DNA of 64,000 nucleotides from Fragilaria crotonensis (GCA_022925895.1 JAKSYS010000161.1:37560-101559); one strand, 5' to 3'; shown: positions 1 through 12,858, counted from the first letter of the stretch. A program made the numbers and translations. Notes: generated by a model not told the origin, from the sequence alone.

Positions 1-809
1 GGAAGCCGTGAAAGCAGGGTCAGGGTGCAGAGCTAAGGCAGTGCGGATACGGGATACTAGGTCGGACGGAATGATGAAGGACCAGGCGGTGGTGCTGGCG
101 GCTTTGAAAGTCCAAGGGCTCGGACTGGACAGATGTTTGCATGGCCTGAGCACCCGTGCCTGACTGTCTCAGTACGGACGCCGTTCTTTTGATGGTTAAA
201 TGTGAGGATAACAAACGTGGGCGCGAGAATGTCCGCGTCCGGGCAAGAGGCGTGATCTAGAGCGCGGGACCCAATCCAGAAGTGCGCATTCCTAAAGCAA
301 AACTGACTAAGCACACCGCCGCTGCCAAAATTCTTGTTGTGTCATCCTGGGATGCCAGGTGACACACCTGGGCAGCAGGGGCAAGGGTCATGGCTTGATA
401 CGAGATGGGGGATTGTCTGCCAATTGCCATGTGCGGTACATGGACACGAGGCAGAAGTCGAGGTGGCCGTGCATGTTCAGACGAGAGTCAGGGGCCCTCA
501 TCCCGGAATACGCCTGGCCAATTGCTTGTACAGTGTCCTCCTCCGTGCGAGCCCGAAGGGGTCGGCAACCGGGCGCGAGAGTGTCACATCAGTAGCGGTG
601 AGCGTACAATTGGAGAAGAGGGATGGGATCGCCGATAGAGGCCAGCTTTGTGGCATCGGTGCCGGGGCTGGAACAGAAGGCCTCACGTTGAGGAGCAGAG
701 CCCGCCCGCACGGAAGCTGTTTCTGTGAACGTGCACCAATCAAGGTAGCACTAGTTGCGGGTGACAGGTGAAGCATTCGCCAAGAGGAATAAAAACACCG
801 GCGGTGAAG
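1..809. other. no supported gene
   Basis: Short open frames exist on both strands, but none has a recognisable domain, a consistent start or plausible splice sites. I see no repeat structure here either. It is read as decayed accessory DNA continuous with the next 3 kb. Confidence 0.5.
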
Positions 810-1211
810 ATGATTGACAACGCGCTACGGAATGTATTCGGTGACAAGTTTGTCACTTTCAAGCATTGCTACGTCCTCCCTGCCGACGAGTTGTTCGACC
901 ATGACGTTGAGGGCAGGACAGATTCTGACCTTGACATTGTGGTCAAGGACTGTATCCTTGCTCAGACTGACAAGCCCCCAAAGGTCAAGCGAAAGCATAC
1001 TGCTGCCAAACTGGTGGACACTCCGGTGAAGGTGTCGAGATATGAGCTTGATCCAAGCAAAGTGGATGACAATTATGATGCTGGTAGGGGTAAACCGTTG
1101 GATCCCGGTGAAATCCCGTTGCTTCCCATTAATTTGAAAGATGATGAGTATTACAGGGCGTGTCGTGTGGTCGTTGTAGTGCCTGACGCCGGTGTTTATT
1201 ATTGCCACTGA
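810..1211 (+). CDS. unrecognised short ORF, probably a mobile-element remnant
   Basis: An ATG at 810 opens a 133-codon frame with an ordinary amino-acid mix (runs such as DNALRNVFGDKFVTFKH and PLDPGEIPLLPINLKDDEYY). The frame can be extended upstream to 768 only with a GTG start. I recognise no family. The 3 kb downstream has further short, frame-shifted stretches that look coding but do not join up, so this is more likely the first piece of a decayed gene than a working small gene. There is no signal peptide or membrane segment, and no evident intron joins it to later frames. Confidence 0.2.
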   Translation: MIDNALRNVFGDKFVTFKHCYVLPADELFDHDVEGRTDSDLDIVVKDCILAQTDKPPKVKRKHTAAKLVDTPVKVSRYELDPSKVDDNYDAGRGKPLDPGEIPLLPINLKDDEYYRACRVVVVVPDAGVYYCH

Positions 1212-3100
1212 GAGAGGAGGATCATGGCTACTGCTGGGGTGGTTAGTTCTCGTGTCCGTATGGACATAAAATGGTTGAGGCTGCGTCGTCATTCCATCCA
1301 TTCCGTTGATAACTGGTTTAATCCTGGTACCCATGTCTGGCGAACGAGTGATGGAGATTGCAATGTTTGTAAATATAGCGTCAGGCGCTCCGCCACTTGT
1401 TTGTTTCCACCTGGGTGTGTCATTCCCAGTCTCAGAGAGGATTCAACCAAACGTTGTGCACACGACCTACCAGTGCACTGATGAGGAGGGACGACCTTGC
1501 CTTGCCCCAGACCGTGTTGATGGAACCAATCTATCCAAAGCCTTTGACGGGGAGGCGCTTTTCAAGATGTAAAGAACCGGCCGCATACATGAGTCAAACT
1601 CAGCAAGACATGGATGTCAACATTATGCACGGCAGGGCTTCCTTCATGGGAAGATAGATCCTTTGAAAACATGGGTTATTGACCCCAAGAAAGTGACTGA
1701 AATGGATCTGAATGCTGTGTCGGTGCGCATCCGTTATTCTGGGGAAAAGGCTTCTGTACACTGTTTCCACCATGCAGATTTGCTTTCTTCCTGACATCCT
1801 CAGATGTTGAATCAAATCCATGGGCACAGTTGGGTGGTGGCCAAAGGGTATGGTCACGGCGGTGGAGCACAAGCTGGAATGGGTGACTTTTGTTGCATGC
1901 ATCCGATTGGCATTCACATCAACACTAAGGGAGACATGTGTCGGTTTGTGACTTCTTCTGGTCATCAAGACATTCCCATTTTGTGGGATGCTGTGACAGC
2001 ATGTTCACGGCTTGCTGGGGTATGTGTGTAGCACAAGATTTGGAAGATGATGCTGGTATGTAAAGGCTTCCGGGTATGGTTGGCTGTGGTCAATTTGGTC
2101 ACGTTACACACAGCCTTGACCTTTGAGTGAATTTGTCCAATGCCATTACAACAAGAACAATGCCTGTCAAGGCTTTTCTATCTGAACTGAACACAACCTC
2201 AGGACAGCAGGCAATTGGTATTTTGTACTTCCTAATCTCCGTGGGACATTCCCTGGTTCTGATCGTGAATATGTGTAGGGATCGCCATTGCATTGTCACA
2301 TGGTGCTCTTGTTAGCTGGGATGGAAGGTTGATTCGGCATTGCACATCAAGTGACGACGACGACAAAACCATCGATGACAGAATAACTGCCCCCCTCGAT
2401 GAAATACTGTCACAATCAAGGAACCTTGATGGACATGAACTGCGTTCAAGTTTCGCGTCTGGAAACGATTCTTAATTCCATGAAGTGGATACTGCCCTTG
2501 ATTGCTCGGCACCAGGGGTACAGGTTGCAACTGGTTTGGCGGGAGTCATGACAGCATCAACGGATGCTCTTTCACGCCTCAGGATTCCGAGGAAATGGGC
2601 TTGCATGATTCCCAACCAGAGTGAGCAAACTGATAAGTGGGGATGTGGATGGCATTCCCAGGATGGTGGACGTTCTTGAGGTGGTGGACATTCCTGGGGA
2701 TGGGGTGGGCAGTGCAGAAATGGTGGACAATACCATGGTGGTGGGCTAAGAACTTGGGGAAGTGGAGAAAATACCATGGAACGGGGTGTTACGAAAGTGG
2801 AAGACAATTGTGAGGGGAAGACATTGACACGACGGAGGAGGACAGGGCGTTACGAAAGTGGAAGACACGACGGAGGAGGACATCACCAAGGCGGAAGATA
2901 TCATGGACCCGGTGGGAGAGGCGGCAGACGCGTCGATTCCTATCTCGCGGAACGTGACGACAATTGCAGTATGGATTCGCAGCGAGGAAGATTCCAATGA
3001 TGGTGCAGCAGGTTGAACAGAAATGATATCAAGATGGTATGGTGTCATGCCAGGCATCAGCACCTTCTGCTGTTGTGGTATAATGATTATGTAAACACAC
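1212..3100. other. decayed region with short GGTGGA-rich repeats
   Basis: No gene could be supported. From about 2651 to 2745 a motif like GGTGGAC recurs. Between 2787 and 2882 a segment beginning GTTACGAAAGTGGAAGACA occurs twice. Open frames here follow the repeats and are not convincing as genes. Confidence 0.35.
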
Positions 3101-5260
3101 TGCATTGTATTGAGAAGGTTGTGAATTGTGTTCTACTGGCTGTTGGTTGTTCACTGCAATTATGAGCTAATGCTCCAGTTTCTGCAAATACAGTTGCGGG
3201 CGGTGATTCGTCATTGCTCTATCCGCCGTCTTTGCCGGTGTCATGCGCTTGGGCGTATTGCTGGTGGATGATGTCTTCCCATGTGTCACCCCACTCCTTC
3301 TGCCAAAGACACATGCAAAGGAACAACCAATCTCGTGTCGTGTTGAAATCTGGTGTTGATTTGCAATCAGACTTGATGTCAGAGACACAAACAGTTGGTG
3401 CTACAATGAACTTCACATGGAACAGCCAGGTAGAGGATTGGTTTCCCGCTGCGTGAAAGTCTTGAAAGATGATAGTGCTTGATGATGTTCCGGTTGACCT
3501 CAGTGTTTGTGGGTTTAAGCATAGTGTCTGGAGCAATCACAAAAGACTGGATGACGGCATGCAAGCCCAGATTCATTCTGAGTTCTTGTTGTGACCCGGG
3601 AAAGGACACTGTGGTGGAAATATGGATGTGATAAAGGTCAACAAATGCTTTTTTCTTGCAGGGAAAAGTGCAGTGTACGTTGGCCACCACTTGATCCGCG
3701 CATGATCAAACCATGGACCATCATGATAGTACCTTGAATGGGCAGCACGGTACAATTGGCCTTTGGCGTCAGTGTACACAGTTTGCTTGGCAAGGGGGGA
3801 TGATGCCTGTTGCAAGGTGCGGTAAGCAGTGTGTCACCAGAGTGTTAATAACCTGATTGTCGATGTTGACCCAGGATTCCGAAGGGTTTGTTTTCCTTGG
3901 GCATACAATTTTCTCTGGCTGCCATGCCATGTTTGTGCACACTTGGTATCAATCATTCCATGTCCCTGTTGGATTGCAAGGTTTTTGACATACCGCCAAG
4001 CCATTTGTACTCAGATGCCATGCAGCAGCGCTGACTCCAGAAAGGTGGCACAGGGGGTGTTTACTTAGCACCTAGAAGTGGTGCTTTGGCAGAGTGAGGC
4101 CCTGGTTGGTGGTTGGAAGTTGACTCTGTACAGATAAACCCAAGGACACGAATGGCATAAGGAAGCTTTCTGATGGAGTGCTTCACAAGGCTGTATGATA
4201 TCATTATAGGTTTGACTGTAAGATGACCAGAACCACCTGTGTTGCATGTTGTCTTGTTGATGGCAAGGATGCATGCAAGAAGCTTGTCTTTGGCATTATT
4301 CACCAACTTGTCATATGTTTTTGGGTATGAGAATCCGGTGTTTATGTCTCCCAACATGTTGCCAAGAGGCTTTGCAAAGGGGTCGCATTGAAGATTGTTG
4401 TTGGGGTCATGGAAGATATTATTTTCATCTACATTCAACTCGGGGCATGTCAGAAGCAATTGAAATACGGCTTTTGCATCAAAATAGACAACGTTGATTG
4501 TTGCTTTAGGATACGGGAGATGCAATTCTTTCTGGATTGGAACCATGGACTGCAGTTTCATTCTGTGTTGCATTCTCTCTAGCATGACACTGCAGGGTCG
4601 TGTTTGTGGAACGTGAGCGACGGAAAGCATAACCAGATAGTTGAGAACGGACGGCCCATTTCAATACCTTTGTCTAGGATTTCATTGCGGCGCGCAGCTT
4701 TTTCAATGTCATGAGAAGATCAACCAGGACGGACTCCTCCCTGGAAAATAGGGCGAGGTTCAATTCACAATCACCCTCAGCATTTTTGGCATGTGCACCA
4801 TTAAGATTTATACTAAAGCAGATTGTTCATGAAATGTACTACGAGGGTGGAAAAGGGCTGAACTAACTAGGTTGTCATCATCAAAGTCAACGTTGGGAAA
4901 GTCTTCATCAACGCAGGGGATCATTACAGCAGCAGCTTTGACAATTTATGGTGATGCACTTGTATGGCTTGGCTCTTAAGTGCTGGCGATGGGGATTGTC
5001 ATGCGTTGGAACTTCAATTTGAGGTCTCCTGATGCTACAAGCTGATCAGTTGTTGCTTTTGGAGGGAGACGTGACGGAAGCACACGACAGAGAACTGTGA
5101 AGATGACGGTACATGCCGCTCAACTTGCACCGTTTGCCACAACCAGGGAACAAGCACCATTGATAGGGTCTGGTGTGTTTGGTCCTTTTGGTAGTCTCTG
5201 ATTGGTGTGCTGGTGATGATCTTGACGTCTTTGGGGAAAGTGAACCCTGATTGCATGATA
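3100..5260 (-). pseudogene. decayed mobile-element gene of a diatom-type unknown family
   Basis: The clearest block is a 189-codon minus-strand frame at 4061-4630 containing the segments DINTGFSYPKTYDKLVNNAK, GHLTVKPIMISYSLVKHSIR and PYAIRVLGFI. A second block at about 3573-3815 contains YRAAHSRYYHDGPWFDHARI and FPARKKHLLTFI. Upstream, near 5050-5290, is a C2H2-like finger (CLFPGCGKRCKLSGMYRH). From memory this order (finger, then a segment ending in R-LGY/FI, then an RAHP-like W-D segment followed by a P-A-R-loop) is that of multicopy hypothetical proteins of diatom genomes thought to belong to DNA transposons. The family name is uncertain. Frames change several times between blocks, so no intact protein can be read. 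Confidence 0.5.
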
Positions 5261-5299
5261 TGATTGAGGATATTAACTTTAGATGTGACAAGTGAAACT

Positions 5300-7438
5300 A
5301 TATTGATGTACCATGATTTTTGGCTGTGACGTGTGCTGTCACAATTGCTGTCTAAAAGAATGTAACAAGAGAACTTGTATGGTGCAGGCAGGAAAGTTGG
5401 TTCAAATCTTGGACCAATATTGGGCCTGAATAAATGACTTCAAATTACTCCTATGCAAATTGGGATGAAGGTCAAGGAAATTGGATGTAGTGAAATGCTG
5501 GCAAAATTTTGTAGCACGATTCAATAAAAATGTGTTTTGATGGGACAAAATGGTACCCCGTATGTTTTACTGTAAAGGGTCAGTCTTATGATGTGATCCA
5601 TGCAAATATGGTGAGCTTGACTAGCAGTGTGATGTCACAATGCCTTCAATACAGGTGAAGTTGCTTTCCACTGGTTTTTGGTTTTACAAATTTGCTATCT
5701 CCCAAACATTGTTCGATTAGGGTGTGAGGAACTTTTGACCGACATCAACAGGTGATGTCAATTCCACCAATGCTACTGTGTCGTGGTATGCAATACACGA
5801 CAACACAAGATGGGTACTCCATAACAATCATCATCTTCATGGCAGATGAGAGCCCACTCATACCAGGAATATCCCTTTCCCCTGAAGTTTGGGTGGCAGA
5901 AAACAGATAGTACCCACTCCTTGGTTTCGGCATTGAACTTGGTAGTCTGTGCAGCACCAGCAAATACTGTCCACCCACCCTGTTGTTATGATTAAGATCA
6001 AAGTCATTGTAACTCTGCAAATTGAACAGTGGTGCAATATTAGTATCTTCCAGTTCAATGACTCCCCTGGTCTGAGTGTCAAAAGTAACATCATCATTTC
6101 TAATAGTATAAGATGTACTCAAAGGACTAGAAGATATGATTGAAGGATGCTTAATTGGAACCAAGCCATCTTGCAAAGCATCCCTGCATGCTGATGTATA
6201 TCAATCGGTCCCATATCAGCCTGTAATAGTCTTGTGTTTCCGTGCATTCAGACGTGCCGGGTTTACCTTAACAACATGTTGACGCTTGAGAAACACATTC
6301 AGCAATTTGCTCATGGTCAAATGTCACACCCCAAGCAATGCGGTCTTCCTGTACTAGATTGTACAATTCACTGAACTTGCTTAAACCCTCTTTGGTCCAT
6401 CCAATCACCGGCCATGTCAGCAGCAGGTCTGACACCGGCGTCTCCTTCTGTGGTGTCCTTGGCCTGAATCAGTGTTTGTTTAACACGAAATGCAGCAACT
6501 GCAAGCAAGCAGTGGCAAAGACTATGTGCAAGTTGGTCATTTTGACAAAACATGATACCAACGAACATGGATCCCTTAGTCAAAATGTGCTACGGCAGTG
6601 GGCAACAACATGGATCTTCCTTATTCAAAATGTGCTACGGCAGTGGGGATTTGATCAATTTTGATGCGATCCATGGAATGCCACATTATCGGGTGTCTTT
6701 TGATATTTTGCGGCCTTTTTCAAGTGAACCCACTCATATCTCTGCAGTCAAAACGGTTGTAAATGTTGAAATTTGTTAATTTACGCAACACACTTTTTGC
6801 ATAGATTTGCACAGTACTGGAGAATATACTTCACACGTCTTACTTTCACGTTTTGATTTGACTCTTCCTCTGCGCCAAATCACGACGTCAAGAATGTAGT
6901 CCCCAATTATGTATTCGTGCAGTCACGGATACTCATTCCCGTGCCGAAGGTCTGTTGAGGGTATCCTCGAAGTGGTCATTGCACTTGACTGGTGAAAAAG
7001 GCAACAAGCCGAGGGAGGAAAATCTGCTTAAAGACATTCGAGCAGGTGGTTGAACCAGAGAGATACCGTATCATAGGGAGGACTCGAAACGCACAGGGCA
7101 ACACCTTGCCCTCATGCTGGTTGATGGTACCATAGTTGAACAAGACTGGCGAAGAAAAACGTTCTATTTGCTTGGAGCAGTGTCAGATTTGAGGCAAAAA
7201 GATAATGTGGGTGCTGCCCATGTCGGTACTGTACAATGTGACATCAACGTTATGGAAAGACATAATCGATCTGACTCGTCGTTGGTACATTCATGTTGGT
7301 GGACCAATTCAATGCCTCATTGGCATCACTTAACTTCAGCATTTCGGGGACCTGGACATGTGTAAAAAATATCTTTATAAAATGGCGAAAGAAGGGGACA
7401 GTTTTGGATACTAGGCATCTCATTTACACACAATTCTG
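5300..7438. other. no supported gene
   Basis: AT-leaning sequence with short frames only. A small direct repeat (AAAATGTGCTACGGCAGTGG) occurs at about 6583 and 6629. Nothing else stands out. Confidence 0.4.
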
Positions 7439-7867
7439 ATGCTCAGTGGTCTGATGAACGTGAAAGGGATCAAGGCGCATACAATTGACTCCAAGGATGC
7501 CAGCAAACAGGAGTTCTCAACAGTCTTTTCAGATTTGATATTTCTTGCATATGCCAGAAATGCTGGGAGAGGGGAGGCATCAGACAGTTTGGACCAGGGA
7601 GTGCCCATAGAAACCCGTGATGCACCTCACGATGCACCTCCCGGAGATGCGAGGCATCAGAGCAGCTCTTCCTATTCCCAGTGGTGCTCACAAAGGCGTG
7701 CACGATGTTCGAAATCTCAACAGCCAGCAAAAAACAATTGCGATGCCTTCACTCCACAGGGCAAAGTAGATCTCATTTGTACTTGCATACTTGAAGCCCT
7801 TTTCGATCCCACGGCATATCCCGTGGATCGTCAAAGACGGTCAACTGTTGCAATTCGTTCGGAATGA
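7439..7867 (+). CDS. unrecognised ORF, doubtful
   Basis: A 142-codon frame starting at an ATG at 7439. Composition is unremarkable (Ser, Arg and Asp rich in the middle, with GKVDLICTCILEALFDPTAY towards the end). No domain, signal peptide or neighbour supports it, and it lies in a region full of repeat and transposon debris. It may be a chance frame or a remnant of an element gene. Confidence 0.15.
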   Translation: MLSGLMNVKGIKAHTIDSKDASKQEFSTVFSDLIFLAYARNAGRGEASDSLDQGVPIETRDAPHDAPPGDARHQSSSSYSQWCSQRRARCSKSQQPAKNNCDAFTPQGKVDLICTCILEALFDPTAYPVDRQRRSTVAIRSE

Positions 7868-8089
7868 GGCTCCTGTCGTGGAAGAATGGAGCATTTGTCT
7901 AGCCATAAAGCACTCTTTGAGAAGGATTGGTTCATGTCCGGTCTGATTAACTACTCTGCCCTGAGCCAGGAATCCAAATTCCCAAGCAGCTCGCAAGAGC
8001 TCCTCAGGCAATGATTAAACTGAAATGTCAATTTACTAAGATGTGATTTCCCCACAGTTTTTCATTGTTATGAACCATAGGGATGTTCT

Positions 8090-9370
8090 TCATGAGATTC
8101 AATGAATAATCGCTTGAGTGAACCAAGTTATCTCAGGGAACGATGTGGAATCCAATACATTCATCATTATCCCAGGGAACGATTTGGAACCCACGTTATT
8201 TTACACTGTTGCATTAAGATGACAAAGTGAAGGTGATTGCCACGTGCATTGTTACTACAAATGATTAAATCGAGGTGAAATCCCACATGAAATGATGGTT
8301 AACAGCTATCTAACGTATGAACCAAAAATGACAAATTTATTGAAGAGGAAAAAGTACAGTGAAAAACATGTGATTACTTGGAGCTTCATAAAAATTCATT
8401 GAAATGATACCAAACGAATCGACCTCAAGGATTCTGAAGTACCAAGAATTAACAATTTTTTAAGAGATACTGAATTTTTGACATGGTTACTGCAAAATGA
8501 CAAGGTTAAGATGAGTGCCACATGCATTGTTACTGTATGATGACAAGGTGGAGGTGAATGCCACATGAACTAACGATAAAACAGCTATCTCACGAACGAA
8601 CCAAAAATCGACACATTTATTGAAGAAGAGAAAATCACAGTGAAAAAGAATTTGATACTCGGAGCTTCAGAAAAATATTCATCAAAATTAAACCAACCGA
8701 ATTGTTATCAAGGATTCTGAAGAACCAACTATTAACATATTTATTGAGCAGAACTCATTTATCCGAGGGAACGACGTGGAACCTACTTTATTTTGCGTTG
8801 TTACTGGTCACTGTAAGACGACAAGGTGAAGGTTAATGCCATTGTTACTGCAAGATTACATAATGGAGATGAAAAACCACATGAAATGATGTTTAACAGC
8901 TTTCTCGCATACGAACCAAATTTATTAAAGAGGAAAAAGAGCAGTGAAAGATAATTTGATTACTTGGAACTTCATAAAAATTCATTAAAATTTTACCTAA
9001 CGAATCGAGGTCAAGTACTCTGAAGAACCAAGATTTAACATATTTATTGCTAGAGGCATTAATATCTAACCTTCCTTATCGACACCAAGGATTCTGAAGA
9101 ACCAACAACTGACAAATTTATTGAAAAAGAAACATCAATTGATAAATTTATTGAAGTGGAGACATAAAATTTTTCCTACCCTGTAACTGACTATTTAAAA
9201 GAAAGGTAAATTGATAGACTGACATTTTTTTGAAGAAGCGACATCAATTGATAAATTCATAAAAATCTACCTTTCCTTCTTAAGTTTGAACCGACCTGAT
9301 CGACATCAAGGATTCTGAAGAAACAATAGTTGACAAATCGATTCAAGAAGAGACAACTCGAAACATTTCC
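8090..9370. repeat. degenerate tandem array of a roughly 300-bp AT-rich unit
   Basis: The same ordered set of short motifs recurs at least three times: CAGGGAACGA-TGGAACC, then AAGGTGAAGGTNAATGCCA, then CACATGAAATGATGGTTAAC, then AAATTTATTGAAGAGGAAAA, then AAGGATTCTGAAGAACCAA. The last motif is found near 8430, 8709, 9017, 9088 and 9308. The copies begin near 8130, 8500 and 8760. Further copies after 9050 are shortened. Divergence is moderate. No open frame runs through it, so this is non-coding repeat DNA. Confidence 0.65.
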
Positions 9371-9399
9371 GGCGATTTGGTACGTCAACTAACTAATAC

Positions 9400-9735
9400 T
9401 AGTACACTCCGAGTAAAAGCCTCCGAGTAAACCTATTGTTACAGTAGTCAATACAACTCGGAGTACGTAGTATTGCAACTCGGAGCTCGGAGTACGCAAT
9501 CAACTTAGCAACTCGGAGAGTACGGATTGTTGCAACACAGTACACAATCAACATAGCAACTCGGAGAGCACAATTGTACGTAGTGTTGCAACTTAGTACA
9601 TTTTTGGTTGTGTTGCAACTGGGAGTTCAACTATAATCTGAGTCGTTGTAAGTCTTGCAAGACAGTACACAATCAACATAGCAACTCGGAGAGTACAATT
9701 GTACGTAGTGTTGCAACTTAGAGGAGATAAATTTG
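9400..9735. repeat. dispersed repeat of GCAACTCGGAG / GTACGTAGTGTTGCAACTTAG modules
   Basis: A module of about 60 bp (CAGTACACAATCAACATAGC, then AACTCGGAGAG, then ACAATTGTACGTAGTGTTGC) occurs at about 9539 and again at about 9663, nearly identical. Shorter versions precede it from 9440. The ACTCGGAG core recurs through other spacers in the window. Confidence 0.6.
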
Positions 9736-9814
9736 AGTCTAATTGCTGGGAAAAATGTTTGCTCTCTTACCTCTGTCCCATACAAAAAATAACCTAACTC
9801 TAACCTTTCAACTG

Positions 9815-9984
9815 GAGGAACATACGACATTTCACCAAATCAGCATTGTTATGACTCAGCATGTACTGGCTCCAAGACTATGCTTTAAAATTTAAAATTG
9901 AGGAACATACGACATTTCACCAAATCAGCATTGTTATGACTCAGCATGTACTGGCTCCAAGACTATGCTTTAAAATTTAAAATT
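9815..9984. repeat. perfect 85-bp tandem duplication
   Basis: Positions 9815-9899 are repeated exactly at 9900-9984, with a few further matching bases (GAG) at the junction. Each copy starts GAGGAACATACGACATTTCA and ends CTTTAAAATTTAAAATT. No mismatch was found by eye, so the duplication is recent or an assembly artefact. Confidence 0.9.
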
Positions 9985-9989
9985 GAGAT

Positions 9990-11785
9990 TCCCCTGAGAT
10001 GAATTACGACCTCCAAGGCGGCGGTTCGAGTGCACACGGTTTTCAAGGTATTTTTCTCGTTCGTCTCGTAGCTTTACTACTAGCCCTACGGCAATCGCAT
10101 GTAGACACTATACTGTACTAATCGCCATCGACGTGAAAATTGACACCAGCATCTCCGTACTTCTTGATCCCTGGTTTCTTCTTGATGCCACCATCATGAA
10201 GAAGAAGATAACCATGCATGTAAATACTTGATGCTACTACAACAGTGCTACCTATCTACTATGACAGCAGTCGTCCATTGCTACACCATCAGGAGTATCA
10301 TAGGAGTCGGTGCAACCAACTATATCCTGCTTTCCAAGGAAATCATAGCCGTATCTGTACGACCGCCACTGATGTTGCAAAACACAAATAATTGCACTCA
10401 TTTTGATGCACTTAGCAGCCACAATCAATAACTGCTTGGGCCTGACTTCTCAGGTGCTCCTCCTTCGAACATCCCCACTCGCATAAATGCCTAACGCACT
10501 GCTGCATCGGAACAGCAATAGTTTGTCGCATTTGCGAAGGTGTTATCAATCAAGTCATCTGGATCAGCAGGGTCGGAGCAAAGTAGGGCGGGTGCAAAGA
10601 AGACATTCATGTGATTTGCAACCACAGTATCAAACTCCTTGGAAGTTGGAAGTACAGCAGATAACATGAATCCGATGAACTAGTCATCACCGACGCCGCT
10701 GCATGTAAATTGTTGCATGTTGTATCACCACATCTTCCTTTTGTTACATTATCAGTTGCTGGTTCATCCTAGCCTCCGGTGCATGGCAAACAGCAATTGG
10801 CTTTGATCAGCAGAAGAGCGAGATTATAGATGCAACAATGTCCTCTTGTGCCAGCGATTGAGCCACAACACACTTGGCTGAGCCAATTTCGTGCCGATTT
10901 TATGTCCCCTTCGATCACATGCCAGCATTCCGCGGCACATTGGATATTTGGTGTGCCGCCATTGGGGCACATTGGACAACTGATGTTTTGAAGTTCTGCG
11001 GGATCGAAGCACACCTCTTAATTTGCGCCAATAAGTGTGGAACATACGTCGGTATCACTGATCTGCTTAGTGAATCGTCCTTGCGCGGCGGCGCATTTCA
11101 GGTTGTTGGCATTCCATGACATTGAAGCATTCCCTGTTCGTTTGTACAAAAGTCCTTCAAGACAAAGTGCACACGATGCTGCATTGCTTGTCTCCATTTC
11201 AATGAAGCAGATGTAGTGAGAAGAGGAAGAACAGAGGTGGACAATGCTAGCTTGTCATGGTCAAATCGTTGTTCTCGTCGGGTTAATATCCTGTGTTATC
11301 CACAGAATGCCTAACGAAGGATATGGCGTAGAATCTATACCAGAACCTACTGGTACGAGTAGTGAATTTCGTGTCGTGGACCTTTATTCAACCGTGTGCA
11401 CTCAAACCGCCGCATTGGAGCTAGTACAAGAGTCTAATTGCTGGGAAAATGTTTGCTCTATTCATGTTGTGGGCAAGGAATGTAATCGGCACACCAACGT
11501 CTCCCCCCCCCCTGCGATGCTCCCTGTGGCAGTAGAAGACACCACACTGAGGTACAAGGAACAGGATTGCAGACCTGAATAAGTAATCCTTCTTGGGATT
11601 CGAATCATCTGGCTGGTTCATAGCATCTGAACGGATGAACAACATCCGGTTGACGGGAGTCTGGTTCATAACATCTGAACAGATGAACAACATCCGGTCA
11701 ACGGGGCCCCATCCTTCTTAACCTCAAAAGCAGGTGGCAAACAAGACCATTTTAAAATAACATCCATTACGTAGCTAGAATTTGT
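9990..11785. other. no supported gene; short direct repeats
   Basis: Only short frames without domains. A 48-bp direct repeat (CTGGTTCATAGCATCTGAAC and following bases) occurs at about 11611 and 11662. The stretch AGTCTAATTGCTGGGAAAA at about 11431 also occurs at about 9734, so a dispersed repeat links the two places. Confidence 0.45.
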
Positions 11786-12172
11786 TCATGTAGCAGACTC
11801 CGTCCCAGAGCTTGGAAACATGTCACACACCAAACGCAGCCGGAAAGGCATGCATTCAAATGCCTTTGCAATCCAATTGATTGGAGTGTTGCCAAGGTTT
11901 GGAATGGTCCCATATCCCTTCCATAGCTTTGCAGCAATCCTACAGCGCCCTCCCATCTGGTGCTCCCCCTTTGCCTCCCAAAAGGGTTTACGAAAAGAAG
12001 CCCTCTCCTCAGGAATATCCGCCATGATTGACAACAATGCCATCAATTGCCGGTGCATTGGGCAACTACTGCGTTCATCCCGATTGGTGGGAAGTTGTTT
12101 CTTAGCATCATCCTCCTTGTGGACAATAAAGGACTCAGACACTCTTGCCCTTCTCCCCAGATTTGCAACCAA
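11786..12172 (-). pseudogene. fragment of an unrecognised diatom mobile-element protein
   Basis: A 128-codon minus-strand frame with a clearly protein-like sequence (SSCPMHRQLMALLSIMADIP, FWEAKGEHQMGGRCRIAAKL, WKGYGTIPNLGNTPINWIAK). Conserved-looking Cys, His and Trp residues suggest a real coding origin. It lacks plausible flanking exons and sits in repeat-rich DNA. I do not recognise the family. A truncated element gene is the likeliest reading. Confidence 0.3.
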
Positions 12173-12512
12173 ACATTGCGCAGGGAGAAATTTACGTTGT
12201 TCCCTGTCCCAGCCACCCCCTAATCACCAAGTCAATCAGGCATCATGAAAGTACCATCAATGTCTGACAGGAAACAGGCCGCGGGACATCTTTTCTAGAA
12301 CCTCACCATCAGAAGGTTCCATATGTTACGTGTACAACGTATGTCTATAGCGTAACACGTAAAAACTTAGTTAGAATTTCTCCGCATTTATGTTACACCC
12401 CCAAAAAATTGTACACGGTTTTGAGTATGCTGCGATATGTCCATGTACCAGATATAATACGTAATGTATGGTTGGATATCCAATTTTGTGTCACATGTTG
12501 GATACAGACATA

Positions 12513-12652
12513 GTAATACAAGTGTGCATATAGTGCGTTATGATGCCCATCTGTGTGTCACACTTACGGTACATAGGTTGGTGTAATACAAGTGTGCATA
12601 TTGTGCGATATGATGCCCATCAGTGTGTCACACTTATGGTACATACAACATA
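12513..12652. repeat. two tandem copies of a 70-bp unit
   Basis: The unit starting GTAATACAAGTGTGCATAT at 12513 is repeated at 12583 with a few substitutions (for example TGCGTTATG versus TGCGATATG). No coding potential was seen. Confidence 0.75.
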
Positions 12653-12858
12653 ACACAAGTGTGGTAACACTGCACTATATGCTGTGAGTGCTGGCCCACA
12701 CAAGTTGTACACTCCACTGCTCACACATTGACTGCGTTGAAACACAAATAGTATCGGAATTTGTGTTTTGCATTCATGTTCTACTATGTTTACGCTACTG
12801 CACACTCTTGCTTCACAGTTCACAATACGGTTGAATGGCAGGAGCTCCATTGAGTAGA

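Noticed and set aside
10015-10050. GGTTCGAGTGC, similar to a tRNA B-box
   Set aside because: No A-box, anticodon stem or acceptor stem could be folded around it.
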